From contig CALVNF010000004.1 in NCBI GenBank assembly GCA_944349595.1, positions 37,554 through 101,553 on the forward strand: a stretch of DNA of 64,000 nt. The letters run 5' to 3'. The DNA comes from an uncultured Bacilli bacterium (GTDB taxonomy: Bacteria; Bacillota_I; Bacilli_A; RFN20; CAG-826). The notes below the pieces were generated by a model. It saw nothing but the letters and a program-made list of their open reading frames with translations. It did not search any database and was not told the DNA's origin. The position numbers and the translations under genes were made by a program. This document shows positions 1-9,283 of the stretch, piece by piece (position 1 is the stretch's first letter; every line of letters starts with the position of its first letter).

Positions 1-1
1 A

Positions 2-76
2 GCTCAAAAAGAAAAAGATAATGTAGATTCTAAATTAAAGGAAAGATTAAATAACATCGTTAAAAATAGAAAATAA
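2..76 (+). CDS. C-terminal tail of an upstream gene (partial)
   Basis: An open frame enters from the left edge and stops at TAA 74-76, giving 24 residues that end in ERLNNIVKNRK. The tail is charged and lysine-rich and carries no motif, so the product cannot be named. It lies about 50 bp before xylA in the same direction, so a sugar transporter or another xylose-operon gene is possible, but that is position only. The frame is short enough that chance cannot be excluded. Confidence 0.4.
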   Translation, partial: AQKEKDNVDSKLKERLNNIVKNRK

Positions 77-127
77 AATTTAATATATTAATTTTTCAAA
101 AATAATAAATGAGAAAGGAGTATTAAG

Positions 128-1441
128 ATGAAGAGTTATAAAGATATTAAAAAAGTAGAATATTTAGGTCCTACTAGCAAAGATCCATTTAGTTTTAAAT
201 TTTATAATCCTGATGAAGTAATTGCTGGTAAAAAGATGAGAGAACATTTAAAATTTGCTCTTTCATGGTGGCACACAATGGATTATTGTGGCGTTGATAT
301 GTTTGGAGGACCAACTGAAGATAAAAATTTTGGTCAAACAGATCCAATGAAAATTTATGAAGCAAAAGCAGATTTAGCTTTTGATTTAATGGATAAATTA
401 TCAATTGATTATTACTGTTTCCATGATGTTGACATTGCTCCACAAGGTAAAATTTATAAAGAAACATTAGCTAATTTTAATCATATGGTTGACTATCTTG
501 CTAAAAAACAAGAAACTCATAGTCAAAGACTTCTATGGTCAACAGCTAATAACTTTGGTGATAAAGTATTTATGAATGGTGCTGCAACTTCTCCAAATGC
601 TGATGTATTTGCACTTGCTGCTGCAAAAGTTAAAGCATGTATTGATGCAGATGTTAGACTTGGCGGAACTGCTTATGTATTTTGGGGTGGAAGAGAAGGT
701 TATGAAACACTTTTAAATACAAACATGAAATTAGAACAAGATAATTTAGCTAGATTTTTCAAAATGGCTAGAGATTATGGAAGAAGCGTTGGATTTAAAG
801 GTGATTATTTATTAGAACCAAAACCAAAAGAACCAACAAAACATCAATATGATTTTGATAGCGCAACTTGTTGTAACTTCTTAAGAACTTATGGTTTATT
901 AGGTGATTTTAAACTTAATATTGAAGCAAACCATGCGACACTTGCTGGTCATACTTTCCAACATGAATTAAGAGTTGCTCGAGATAATGGTGTATTTTGT
1001 AGTATTGATGCAAACCAAGGCGATTATTTATTAGGTTGGGATACTGACCAATTCCCAACAGATGTATATAATGCTTTATATGCAATGTATGAAGTTATTA
1101 AAGCTGGTGGATTTAAAAATGGTGGTTTAAACTTTGATGCTAAAACTAGAAGACCATCTAATACATTAGAAGATATTTTATTAGCATATATTGCTGGTAT
1201 GGATACATTTGCTTTAGGTTTAAGATTAGCATATAAATTAATCGAAGATGGAAGAATTGATGATTTTGTAAATCATAGATATGATTCTTATAAATCTGGT
1301 ATTGGTAAAAAGATTGTCGATGGAACAACTGATTTTAAAGAATTAGCAGAATATGCTTTAAATAATGAAGAAATCAAAGTTGAAAGTGGTCGACAAGAAT
1401 ACTTAGAAACTATTGTAAACGAAGTAATGTTTGGAAAATAA
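128..1441 (+). CDS. xylA: Xylose isomerase
   Basis: Converts D-xylose to D-xylulose in the cytoplasm, the first step of the isomerase pathway. At 437 residues it has the usual length of the Firmicutes (class II) enzyme. Visible family motifs are the catalytic His/Asp segment CFHDVDIAP near residue 100, the [17 protein letters not shown] stretch, the metal-ligand region [32 protein letters not shown], and [19 protein letters not shown] near the end. The start is set by an AAAGGAG Shine-Dalgarno at 114-120, seven bases before ATG 128. It is followed directly by xylulokinase, giving a two-step route into the pentose phosphate pathway; rpe at 38079 can act on the product. No xylR or xyl operator was seen. 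Confidence 0.97.
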   Translation: MKSYKDIKKVEYLGPTSKDPFSFKFYNPDEVIAGKKMREHLKFALSWWHTMDYCGVDMFGGPTEDKNFGQTDPMKIYEAKADLAFDLMDKLSIDYYCFHDVDIAPQGKIYKETLANFNHMVDYLAKKQETHSQRLLWSTANNFGDKVFMNGAATSPNADVFALAAAKVKACIDADVRLGGTAYVFWGGREGYETLLNTNMKLEQDNLARFFKMARDYGRSVGFKGDYLLEPKPKEPTKHQYDFDSATCCNFLRTYGLLGDFKLNIEANHATLAGHTFQHELRVARDNGVFCSIDANQGDYLLGWDTDQFPTDVYNALYAMYEVIKAGGFKNGGLNFDAKTRRPSNTLEDILLAYIAGMDTFALGLRLAYKLIEDGRIDDFVNHRYDSYKSGIGKKIVDGTTDFKELAEYALNNEEIKVESGRQEYLETIVNEVMFGK

Positions 1442-1448
1442 TAAGAAA

Positions 1449-2915
1449 ATGCAAAATATAGACAAGTATTATTTAGGCATTGACCTTGGAACTTCATCTA
1501 TAAAAGTTAGCATTTCTGATTATAAGGGTAAGATTCTTTTAAGTGAGAGTGAATCTTACCCTCTTTTAATGCCTAATGAAAATTGGACTGAACAAAATCC
1601 TGATGATTGGTATAATGCCTTAATTAATGTATTAAAAAGATTAAATAAAGAAGTAGATTTATCAAAAGTTGCAAGCTTATCATTTTGTGGTCAAATGCAC
1701 GGTTTAGTTGTTTTAGATGAAAATGATAAAGTTATTAGACCAGCAATTTTATGGAATGATTCAAGAACTGTTAAAGAAGTTGATTATCTAAATAATGTAA
1801 TTGGTGCAAATAAATTAATTGAATATACATCAAATATCGCACTTTGTGGATTTACTGCACCAAAAATTTTATGGCTTAGAAAAAATGAACCAGAAAATTT
1901 CAAAAAAATAAATAAGATAATGCTTCCAAAAGATTATCTTGCTTATAAAATTTCTGGAGTTTTTGCAAGTGATGTATCTGATTTAAGTGGAACATTATTT
2001 TTTGATGTAAAAAATAATGTTTACTCAATTAAAATGCTAGAAATTTTAGGAATAAATCCTAGTCAATTACCTGCAATTTATAATTCATATGATGTTATAG
2101 GAAATGTCAGTGATGAATTTGCTAAATTAAGTGGTTTATCAAATAAAACTAAAGTTGTAATTGGAGGTGGAGATCAAGCAGTTGGTGCTATTGGAACAGC
2201 AACAATTTCAAATGATGATTTATTTATTTCTCTTGGAACTTCTGGTGTTGTATTTTCAAGTATTGACAATTATGCATATGATAAATTAGGAAGAATCCAT
2301 AGCTTTAGACATGCAAATGGTAAATTTTTATTAATGGGTTGCACATTATCTTGTGCAGGATCACTTAATTGGTGGTTTAAAGATGTTTTAAATATCAAAA
2401 ATTATGATGATGAATTTGAAAATGTTGACATTAATAATATGAATGATATCTTATTTTTACCATATTTAATGGGTGAAAGATCTCCAATTAACGATCCAAA
2501 TGCCAAGGGTATGTTTGCAAATTTAAATGCCATATATAAAAGAGCAGATATGACAAAAGCCGTAGTTGAAGGAATTTCTTATTCTTTATATGATGTTTTT
2601 TCAATTATGAAAGATTTAAATCTTGATTTTAAAGAAGCAAGAGTTATCGGTGGAGGTAGTAGAAATAAAAAATGGATGCAATTATTAGCTGACATTTTTG
2701 GAATTAAAATTAAGACTATTTCAACCTCTGATGGTGGCGCTCTTGGTGCTATTATTCTTGCGATGTATGGCGATAAACAATATAAATATTTAAAAGAAGC
2801 TTGTGATGAACTAGTTCATGATAAAGATATCTATATGCCAAATTTAAAAAATCATATTATTTATCAAAAGAAATTTGAACAATATCGTCAATTATATTTA
2901 AAAAACAAAAACTAA
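1449..2915 (+). CDS. xylB: Xylulokinase (FGGY family)
   Basis: Phosphorylates D-xylulose with ATP to xylulose 5-phosphate. FGGY-kinase motifs seen are the N-terminal phosphate loop YLGIDLGTSSIK, SFCGQMHGLVVLD, the WNDSR segment typical of xylulokinases, GGGDQAVGAIGT with the catalytic-base Asp, SLGTSGVVF, and the second ATP loop ARVIGGGSRNKKW. Length is about 490 residues, normal for XylB. Two starts are possible: TTG 1431, inside the end of xylA, or ATG 1449. I chose ATG 1449 because the protein then begins just before the phosphate loop and a weak GGAAA lies upstream at 1433-1437. Either way the gene overlaps or abuts xylA and is cotranscribed. A strong terminator follows. Confidence 0.95.
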   Translation: MQNIDKYYLGIDLGTSSIKVSISDYKGKILLSESESYPLLMPNENWTEQNPDDWYNALINVLKRLNKEVDLSKVASLSFCGQMHGLVVLDENDKVIRPAILWNDSRTVKEVDYLNNVIGANKLIEYTSNIALCGFTAPKILWLRKNEPENFKKINKIMLPKDYLAYKISGVFASDVSDLSGTLFFDVKNNVYSIKMLEILGINPSQLPAIYNSYDVIGNVSDEFAKLSGLSNKTKVVIGGGDQAVGAIGTATISNDDLFISLGTSGVVFSSIDNYAYDKLGRIHSFRHANGKFLLMGCTLSCAGSLNWWFKDVLNIKNYDDEFENVDINNMNDILFLPYLMGERSPINDPNAKGMFANLNAIYKRADMTKAVVEGISYSLYDVFSIMKDLNLDFKEARVIGGGSRNKKWMQLLADIFGIKIKTISTSDGGALGAIILAMYGDKQYKYLKEACDELVHDKDIYMPNLKNHIIYQKKFEQYRQLYLKNKN

Positions 2916-2932
2916 AATAATATAGATATAAA

Positions 2933-2967
2933 AAAAACACTTCAATTTTGAAAATTGAAGTGTTTTT
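2933..2967. terminator. Bidirectional intrinsic terminator after xylB
   Basis: A perfect 17-bp inverted repeat (arms 2933-2949 and 2951-2967, centre G2950) has an A-run on its left and a T-run on its right, so it can end transcription on both strands. It sits between the convergent xylB and the lipoprotein gene at 2990-4966. Confidence 0.9.
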
Positions 2968-2989
2968 ATTTACTCTTTATAAATGACTA

Positions 2990-4966
2990 TTATTGTAAAT
3001 CAGTTAAAAATGCAAAGGTAGGAGTTTCAATTTTAAATGAACTATTTGTTGTATATGTTGCAGTAAATGTAACTTCACTTTCAACGACATTTTCAAATGA
3101 ATCTACTGTTGTAAATGTTTTATTTGTTGTGTCAATTGATTTAAAATAGTCGCTCTCGAAATTTAATGCAATTTCATTTGTATTAATTTCACTTGGAAAA
3201 CCATAATAAGTTAATTCATAGTTATATGTTTTTCCAGCAGAAATTGTAAAATCTTTACTCATTTCTGCTTGAGTTTCAGGATCAATAATTTTTAAAGAAA
3301 CAATTGGTCTTACAGTTGTATCTCTAAATAATCCTTCTTTTGCATAAGCTCTTTGCCAAATACTTGTTAATTTTTCAATATATTCTTCATTTTTAATTTT
3401 TTCAAAAGTTGAAGAAAGTTTATTGTCTTCTACAAATTTTTCAATATCTGCAAATTCATTTTTTAAAGAAAGTACAGAATTATATTCTTCAATTTTTTGA
3501 TTTAATTCAGTTTCCAATGTAGCAAAATCTTTGCTCATTTCTTTTGGAGTATCTAAAGTAATTGTTACAAAACTCTTATTATAATCTTCTGGATTTTCAT
3601 CTTCTGAGTGAGAATAATAACCTTTAACAGCTAATTTTAATCCAGTAAATTTATTATTTTCATCATAATTAAAGATAAGTCTTGCTTCACTAATACTTTC
3701 TGGTAACATCATTAAAGCTATAGGTCCCATTGCTCCTGCAGATGTTTTAATAGTATCTAAAACAGAAGGCCAAATTTGAGTATTTAATAATTCAATAATA
3801 ATAGGAGATATAGAAATACCATCTTCAGCTTTTTCTCCATAAATTAAAATTGAATCTAATAAAGTAAGAATTGAATTTAAATCAAAACTAGTTGAAGAAT
3901 CACTACCATCAGATGGTAAAATTCCTAAAATTGTTGGTAATAATGAGAAAACAAGTTCTCCAGCCAATCTTCCAATAGAATCCTCTGTATATTCTGATGT
4001 ATATAATGTTGAATTTAATTTACTTGTAACAGTTGTTTGTAATTTGTTTGGTTGAAGTGAATAAATATCTACATTAGTTGCAGTTTTTAATGAATCAGCG
4101 CTCCAATCAAGGCCAACTGAAGTTAATAAATCACTAATATTTGGAACTAATCCTAAAATAAATCCAACATTTGATAGATCCATATTTAAATGGAATTTTA
4201 AATTATTATATAATTCAGCAGCTTGTAATGATTTATCAAATTGTAAATCAAGACTTAATGGTATTGCCAATGGGTCTTCAGCTCCCATTAAGTGAACACC
4301 AATACTAGCAGCAATATTTGCGCCTTTTGAATAATCATAAGTTTCAAATGTTGATAACATATCTTCAACATATTTTGGCATAACAAATACTGAAGTAGTT
4401 GCTGTTGCTTCTGGATCTAAGACAGAAGTAGCTGTAATTTGAACAAATCCTGCTTTAATACCAGTAACTAAACCATTTTTATCAACAGTTGCTCTTTCTT
4501 CATTTGATGATTCCCAAGTTACTTGTCCTCCAGCTCCGTAAAGATTAGCACTTAATTGAACTGTTTTATTAATTCCAACTTTTGAATCACCATTAATTTC
4601 AACTAATGATTCTCCTTGAATTTTTTCAAAGTTGGCATTAATTAGAGTGATCTCTTTATCTACTGTATAAGAATAAGTTTGATCAGATGTACCAGCAATT
4701 ACTTTTCCGTTAACTGTAACGTTTAATAATTCATAACCAAAATCTGGTAAAGCAGTAATTGTAATATCTGATCCAATATTTGTTTCAGTTAAATCGCCAA
4801 CGACTGAAACTTCTCCACCAATAATTCCATCTGATATTACAATACTTGATTTTTTGTCAGTTTCATTTTGTGTTGTTAAACTAGAAGTTGTATCGCTACA
4901 TGATGTTACACCTAAAAGCATTGTTCCTGTTAATAACAACACAGCTAAATTTCTTTTATTTTTCAT
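2990..4966 (-). CDS. Surface lipoprotein with InlB-type repeat and Big2 Ig-like domain
   Basis: A predicted exported lipoprotein of about 658 residues, function unknown. The N-terminus has a Lys-Arg start, a hydrophobic core and the lipobox LLGVTSC, then a Ser/Thr-rich linker. Around residues 45-100 a segment ending in VTVNGKVI and ANFEKIQ resembles bacterial InlB B-like repeats. Residues of about 105-185 form a Big2 Ig-like domain (VTWESSNEERATVD, NGLVTGIKAG). The remaining 450 residues are unrecognised. The start is ATG 4966, not the upstream ATG at 4978, because the upstream codon lies inside the Shine-Dalgarno GGAGG (complement of 4971-4976). It is divergent from another envelope protein at 5116, and the two may work together; that is inference. 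Confidence 0.85.
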   Translation of the reverse strand: MKNKRNLAVLLLTGTMLLGVTSCSDTTSSLTTQNETDKKSSIVISDGIIGGEVSVVGDLTETNIGSDITITALPDFGYELLNVTVNGKVIAGTSDQTYSYTVDKEITLINANFEKIQGESLVEINGDSKVGINKTVQLSANLYGAGGQVTWESSNEERATVDKNGLVTGIKAGFVQITATSVLDPEATATTSVFVMPKYVEDMLSTFETYDYSKGANIAASIGVHLMGAEDPLAIPLSLDLQFDKSLQAAELYNNLKFHLNMDLSNVGFILGLVPNISDLLTSVGLDWSADSLKTATNVDIYSLQPNKLQTTVTSKLNSTLYTSEYTEDSIGRLAGELVFSLLPTILGILPSDGSDSSTSFDLNSILTLLDSILIYGEKAEDGISISPIIIELLNTQIWPSVLDTIKTSAGAMGPIALMMLPESISEARLIFNYDENNKFTGLKLAVKGYYSHSEDENPEDYNKSFVTITLDTPKEMSKDFATLETELNQKIEEYNSVLSLKNEFADIEKFVEDNKLSSTFEKIKNEEYIEKLTSIWQRAYAKEGLFRDTTVRPIVSLKIIDPETQAEMSKDFTISAGKTYNYELTYYGFPSEINTNEIALNFESDYFKSIDTTNKTFTTVDSFENVVESEVTFTATYTTNSSFKIETPTFAFLTDLQ

Positions 4967-4987
4967 AATTTCCTCCATAACAGTAAC

Positions 4988-5015
4988 ATTATACTACAAA
5001 TATTATAATTGTAAA
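4988..5015 (-). promoter_or_regulatory. Promoter of the 2990-4966 lipoprotein gene
   Basis: On the minus strand a -35 box TTTACA (5010-5015) and a -10 box TATAAT (4988-4993) are 16 bp apart, just upstream of the GGAGG-led start. A small inverted repeat, TAGTTTT-G-AAAACTA at 5021-5035, lies just upstream between the two divergent promoters and could bind a regulator. Confidence 0.65.
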
Positions 5016-5080
5016 ACATTTAGTTTTGAAAACTAGATATTGTGGTTTTCAAAAAAATAATTAAGATTTGCACAATTTAT

Positions 5081-5115
5081 TTGTATTTTACTTATATTTT
5101 TAGTAAAATTTTAGC
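5081..5115 (+). promoter_or_regulatory. Promoter giving a probably leaderless mRNA
   Basis: The -35 box TTGTAT (5081-5086), a 17-bp spacer and the -10 box TAAAAT (5104-5109) are followed after only six bases by ATG 5116. The expected transcription start falls on or beside the A of the start codon, and no Shine-Dalgarno is present. Confidence 0.7.
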
Positions 5116-6678
5116 ATGAAAAAAGAAACTATTATTTTTAGTGTATTAACTGCTTTCGCAGGAACTGTAATTGGCGGAACAACTGGCTGGTTTATCGGAA
5201 CTATGTATCGAAAACCACAAGAAGTTAGTAAAATTAGTCCATGTAAAGTTTTAGTTATTAATGAAAATGATGAATTTGATATAAATTTAAGTGCAAATGA
5301 AGGTGAAATAGGACAAGAAATTGACTTCAAAATTTCCTCATCAAGTTCTAAATATTTTTTAGATTATGTCAATATTAACGATCAAAAGTATATTCCAAAT
5401 ACTGATAAGTATTTTTATTTCAATTTAAAAGAAGGTCAAAATACAATTGAACCAGTTTACAAATTAGTTAGCTCTCAAGATTATGATAAAAATGAATTTG
5501 TAAACATTCATATAGAAGATAAAGAATTTAATGGTGAAGCAAAAATACTTTATAATGGTGAAAAATTTGAAGAAAAAGAAGTTCACACTTATAGAACAAT
5601 TGATTTAGAATTTGAACCTTACGATGGATATTATTTAAATAAAGTTTTAATAAATAATGAATTTATTCTTTGCCATAATGAGGATGAAAGTTATAGTTTT
5701 AGAACTTTTAAACCAGAAAATGGTGAAGATTTAACGATTTTTCCAGAATTTTTAAAAGATGGTGAGGTTGTTGATGATAAATATACAGAATTTCAATCAA
5801 TTTTAGAAAATGATTATAATGGCGAAATTGAAAAAATTAATTTAGCAAGCGAAGAAATTTTAAATAAGTTTTCTATTGCTGATCTTGCAAGAATTAGTTT
5901 TTTAAGAGTTCAAAATTTAAAAGAAAATTATCTTGCTAAAAGTTATAACGAAGCACGATCAACAGCTGCATTTATTACAAATGTTCAAAGTACTAATACT
6001 GGATTTATTAAAAATAATGATCATTTAATGAAAGAAGTTATTTCATATAGTAGTAATGCTCAATATTCTCAAAGAATTTTAAATAAAGATAATTATAATG
6101 ATTTAGAAATTTATTTTTCTTATGGTGATAAAGTTGAAAGTAATTTTAAAGCTGATTTTGTAAATTATTCGCAAAAAGTTGATACTACAATTAGCGATTA
6201 TGTTTTAGATTATGGGATTCAACCTTTTGATTTAATCAATTATCAATTGTATACATCATATATGTTAAATGAAAGCAGTGATATTTGTGGCGAAGAATTT
6301 GATTCAACAATTGAAAAAACAAATGATGGTTATATTTTAACATTAAACTTGTCACCAGCTAGTGTTTATAACTATGCAAAATATATGACAAGTACAACAA
6401 ATTATCCTGGTGCCTCAGCAATCATTCAACAAGTTGGAGCTCCAATTTTTTCAAAAGTTGGATTAAAAATGGTTTTAAGTAACGATTTTTATCCTGTTGA
6501 ATACATTACAAGAGAAGAATATGAAGTGCAATCTAAATTTGGTGCTAATGTTCCAACAAAAGGTTATGGAAGTTCAACTTTTTATTATGATGATCCAAGT
6601 GAAAATCCAGAAATGATCATTCCAAATTTAGATAAAAATGTTGATTATGAAGATACATATGGGAAAATTGACTTATGA
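5116..6678 (+). CDS. Membrane-anchored extracellular protein, function unknown
   Basis: A 520-residue protein with one N-terminal hydrophobic segment at residues 7-27 (IIFSVLTAFAGTVIGG), probably an uncleaved anchor, and a large outside domain. Two successive segments (about residues 45-115 and 125-210) look like the InlB-like repeats of the divergent lipoprotein: a hydrophobic strand, YFLDYVNINDQKY or YYLNKVLINNEF, then an aromatic strand. The rest has no motif I recognise. Translation is probably leaderless. The stop overlaps the start of a 37-residue membrane peptide by ATGA. The shared repeat style with its divergent neighbour suggests a common envelope job, not proven. Confidence 0.8.
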   Translation: MKKETIIFSVLTAFAGTVIGGTTGWFIGTMYRKPQEVSKISPCKVLVINENDEFDINLSANEGEIGQEIDFKISSSSSKYFLDYVNINDQKYIPNTDKYFYFNLKEGQNTIEPVYKLVSSQDYDKNEFVNIHIEDKEFNGEAKILYNGEKFEEKEVHTYRTIDLEFEPYDGYYLNKVLINNEFILCHNEDESYSFRTFKPENGEDLTIFPEFLKDGEVVDDKYTEFQSILENDYNGEIEKINLASEEILNKFSIADLARISFLRVQNLKENYLAKSYNEARSTAAFITNVQSTNTGFIKNNDHLMKEVISYSSNAQYSQRILNKDNYNDLEIYFSYGDKVESNFKADFVNYSQKVDTTISDYVLDYGIQPFDLINYQLYTSYMLNESSDICGEEFDSTIEKTNDGYILTLNLSPASVYNYAKYMTSTTNYPGASAIIQQVGAPIFSKVGLKMVLSNDFYPVEYITREEYEVQSKFGANVPTKGYGSSTFYYDDPSENPEMIIPNLDKNVDYEDTYGKIDL

Positions 6679-6788
6679 AAAATTTTTTTGAAAAGATGAC
6701 TTGGTGGAAATATTTAATTATTTTTGGAATATTTTTAATTATTTCTTTTTTAATTTTATTTTTGATTTTCTTTTTTATTTATAGCTAA
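6675..6788 (+). CDS. 37-residue single-span membrane peptide
   Basis: ATG 6675 overlaps the TGA of the upstream gene in an ATGA junction, so translation is probably coupled. The peptide starts MKNFFEKMTWWKYL and then has about 22 consecutive hydrophobic residues (Ile, Leu and Phe), ending FIYS. It has a short amphipathic, positively charged N-terminus and one membrane span. It may be a small partner or anchor for the preceding protein. The tight overlap and a clean stop at 6786-6788 support it as a real gene, though in such A+T-rich DNA a hydrophobic frame can arise by chance. Confidence 0.6.
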   Translation: MKNFFEKMTWWKYLIIFGIFLIISFLILFLIFFFIYS

Positions 6789-6803
6789 TAATTATAGTTT
6801 AAT

Positions 6804-8330
6804 TTAATTTTTAATATTTTTATAAAATTCTAAAAATTCTTCTTCGGTTTGTAAAAGTTGCAACTCATCATAAGTTTCAATTTTATCTTTTGTTAAATTA
6901 ATTTGAGACATTTCTATTAAGTTTTGTTGTATAAATGAATCGTATGTAATTACACCATTATAAGGAATTAAAGTAACATCAATTAATATATTTTTTGTTT
7001 TGAATAATTTAACAAATGGAACTGCTAAAGCTTTTACTAATAATCGTACATCGTTTTCAAAATCTAAAAGAATAAGACCGTCTTTGGTTATATCTAATAT
7101 TATGTAAGATGAACGTCTTGATTCTCTTAAAGAATTTAAAACAATATAATCATCATAACTCAAAATTCGAGCGCCACTTTTAATAAATGAAGATACATAA
7201 TAATCACTTTTTTCAGCTACTTTATCAAAAACTTCGACCATTTCTTCTTCACTTCCTGTAACATTATCAAAATCATAAAGATTTAATTTTTTATGTATGA
7301 ACTTTTCAGCACAGTAGTCATAATAATCACAAATTAATTTTTTAAATTTGAAATATTCATTTTTATCTTTGAATATTGTTTCATCAATAATATCTTCATT
7401 AATTTCTAATTTATCATTAAGTTTAGATACCTTTATGTCGATAATCGTATTACCCTTTAATAGCCATTTAGGGGTATTATAATTTATATGCAAATACTCA
7501 TTTAGTTTATCTTCATTTTCATCTTCGTCTTCTTCTTGAAAAAATCTCTCTGGATCTGGTAAATCCATAAGAGAAGAAAAATAATGAGAAGGATCATAAA
7601 TTAAATAATATTGAAAGGAATCCTCATCTATCTCTATTGGAAATAGCATAAATGTATTTGCAAAAGAAAGAACTTGTTCTTTAGAATATCTTTTATAATC
7701 AACAATATTATAATGTTCACAAGCATCTTTTATTGATTGTAAATACCTTCGTAAATTAAATTGTTCGCCGATACATTTATGATAGATATATTTTTTTCCA
7801 TAATTCGCAAATAAAATAAGATAAGATTTAGTTATTTGTTTATCGTATTCTTTAAAACTTAATTTTGATTCTGGGAAGGCATCTTTGTACATTTTAAACA
7901 TATCTTCTTTTGTAAGAATTCCATACAAATCAAGAAGTCCTTTATTAAAATCTACAAATTCGCTAATTTCTAATGCTTTATAATAATTATTTTTAACATA
8001 TGAAATCAACCAATCATATTGTGGATTTAATATTTCTTTTTTCTCTTGATATATATAATCTTCTATAAAAAGTTTCCATTTAATAAAATTATCATTGGAT
8101 GATAATTCTTCATCTTTTTTATTATCAAAGTCTTTTAAATAATTTACTAAAGAAGTTGTTAAAAAATATAATATTCTTTCATGGTCTTCTTTAAAATAGT
8201 TGACTATTTTAAAATACATCTCTTTTTTTGTTACTTTATCATAATATTTAGCTGTACTTTTAAAAAGAGAATAATAAGTTTCGTATGTTCCTTCTTTTGG
8301 GTATAAATTATAAAAATATTCGTCCTTCAT
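6804..8330 (-). CDS. Hypothetical protein, about 508 residues
   Basis: I do not recognise this protein. It is soluble, with no signal peptide or membrane span, and is rich in Tyr, Asp, Glu and Lys. An acidic stretch near residue 265 (FFQEEDEDENEDK) separates an alpha-helical N-terminal half from a C-terminal half with more beta character (SSYIILDITKDGLILLDF and LIDVTLIPYNGVITYDSF). The codon at 8333 is TTG; ATG 8330 is the better start. No Shine-Dalgarno is visible; a -10-like TAAAAT (complement of 8338-8343) lies seven bases upstream, so it may be leaderless. Its 3' end faces the 37-residue peptide gene. Confidence 0.75.
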   Translation of the reverse strand: MKDEYFYNLYPKEGTYETYYSLFKSTAKYYDKVTKKEMYFKIVNYFKEDHERILYFLTTSLVNYLKDFDNKKDEELSSNDNFIKWKLFIEDYIYQEKKEILNPQYDWLISYVKNNYYKALEISEFVDFNKGLLDLYGILTKEDMFKMYKDAFPESKLSFKEYDKQITKSYLILFANYGKKYIYHKCIGEQFNLRRYLQSIKDACEHYNIVDYKRYSKEQVLSFANTFMLFPIEIDEDSFQYYLIYDPSHYFSSLMDLPDPERFFQEEDEDENEDKLNEYLHINYNTPKWLLKGNTIIDIKVSKLNDKLEINEDIIDETIFKDKNEYFKFKKLICDYYDYCAEKFIHKKLNLYDFDNVTGSEEEMVEVFDKVAEKSDYYVSSFIKSGARILSYDDYIVLNSLRESRRSSYIILDITKDGLILLDFENDVRLLVKALAVPFVKLFKTKNILIDVTLIPYNGVITYDSFIQQNLIEMSQINLTKDKIETYDELQLLQTEEEFLEFYKNIKN

Positions 8331-8337
8331 CAATAAT

Positions 8338-8343
8338 ATTTTA
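8338..8343 (-). promoter_or_regulatory. -10 box just before the hypothetical gene (leaderless layout)
   Basis: TAAAAT on the minus strand is seven bases before ATG 8330 with no ribosome binding site between. The -35 region is weak. It fits the repeated leaderless layout in this window. Confidence 0.45.
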
Positions 8344-8373
8344 ATGAATTTTATAAATTTTAAAAAGAATTTT

Positions 8374-8449
8374 TGGTGGACCTGACGAGGATCGAACTCG
8401 CTGCCTCCTCCATGCCATGGAGGCGCTCTACCAACTGAGCTACAGGCCC
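8374..8449 (-). tRNA. tRNA-Ala (anticodon GGC)
   Basis: A 76-nt cloverleaf reads on the minus strand: acceptor GGGCCTG with CAGGTCC, a D arm containing AGTTGGTA, anticodon arm CCTCC-ATGGCAT-GGAGG with anticodon GGC, a five-base variable loop, a T arm with loop TTCGATC, discriminator A and an encoded CCA at 8374-8376. All stems pair, with a G-T in the acceptor and one in the T stem. Confidence 0.95.
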
Positions 8450-8482
8450 GGCGATAATTATTATATTTAAATTAAAAATAAA

Positions 8483-8510
8483 TTTCAAGGCGGTGTAATT
8501 TTGTTAAAAT
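8483..8510 (+). promoter_or_regulatory. Promoter of the HAD-glpK-addBA operon
   Basis: A -35-like TTTCAA (8483-8488), a 16-bp spacer and -10 TAAAAT (8505-8510) precede ATG 8519 by eight bases. There is no Shine-Dalgarno, so the operon mRNA is probably leaderless at its first gene. Confidence 0.55.
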
Positions 8511-8518
8511 ATTAGTAT

Positions 8519-9283
8519 ATGAATTTTGAATATTTAGTTTTCGATTTAGATCGAACATTGTTAAATGATGACAGAAAAATAAGTGACTTTACATTTAAAG
8601 CTTTAACAAAGCTTCGTGAAAACGGTAAAAAAATCATCTATAACACTGCAAGAGGTTATGGTGAAACAATGAATGTTATTAGAAGATTTCAACCTGATTA
8701 TACAATTTGTGGTGGTGGAAGTTTAATTTTAAATAATCGATTTAAAACATTATTTAAAAGTCCAATACCACCAGAATTTACAAATAAATTAATCAAATTT
8801 TTTAAAAAATATAACATTCATTTTACAGTTCAAACTTATGATAAAGGATTCTCTGACGATCAAAGTTTAGTTAGAGATACATTTATTAAAGTTGATTATA
8901 GTTTTTATACAAATGATTTTGCTTATAAAATTGACATTTATTTTGAACACTCTGATGATTTATTAGAAAAAATTAAAAAAGAAGCCGCTAAATATTTTTT
9001 ACAGCTAACTCCATATTCAAGACCTGGATGTTATAGATTAAATAATATTGGTGATTCTAAATATAATGGATTATTTGAACTTTGTAAAATTGAAAAAATT
9101 AGCTTAGCACAAGTAATCTCATTTGGTGATGATATTAATGATTTAGAAATGCTTTTAAAATCTGGAAAAGGCGTATTAGTCGGAAATAATAATGCTCATT
9201 ATCAAGGTAACGACATTGATATTTGTGATACAAATAATAATGATGGACCAGCAAAATATTTACTTAAGTTGTTTAATTTATGA
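8519..9283 (+). CDS. Cof-type HAD-superfamily phosphatase
   Basis: A 254-residue cytoplasmic HAD hydrolase of the Cof/YidA-like class, acting on an unknown sugar or cofactor phosphate. Motif I is VFDLDRTLLNDD near residue 7 (nucleophile and acid Asp both present; Arg stands where Gly is usual), and the metal-binding motif IV is ISFGDDINDLEML near residue 201. Between them lies the larger C2-type cap. Its stop overlaps the glpK start (ATGA at 9280-9283), so the two are translationally coupled; a role on a glycerol-derived phosphate is possible but only inferred. Confidence 0.85.
   Translation: MNFEYLVFDLDRTLLNDDRKISDFTFKALTKLRENGKKIIYNTARGYGETMNVIRRFQPDYTICGGGSLILNNRFKTLFKSPIPPEFTNKLIKFFKKYNIHFTVQTYDKGFSDDQSLVRDTFIKVDYSFYTNDFAYKIDIYFEHSDDLLEKIKKEAAKYFLQLTPYSRPGCYRLNNIGDSKYNGLFELCKIEKISLAQVISFGDDINDLEMLLKSGKGVLVGNNNAHYQGNDIDICDTNNNDGPAKYLLKLFNL

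Noticed and set aside
2955..3149. 64-residue frame on the + strand opposite the lipoprotein gene
   Set aside because: It lies antisense within a well-supported gene, starts in the terminator, and has no ribosome site; a shadow frame.
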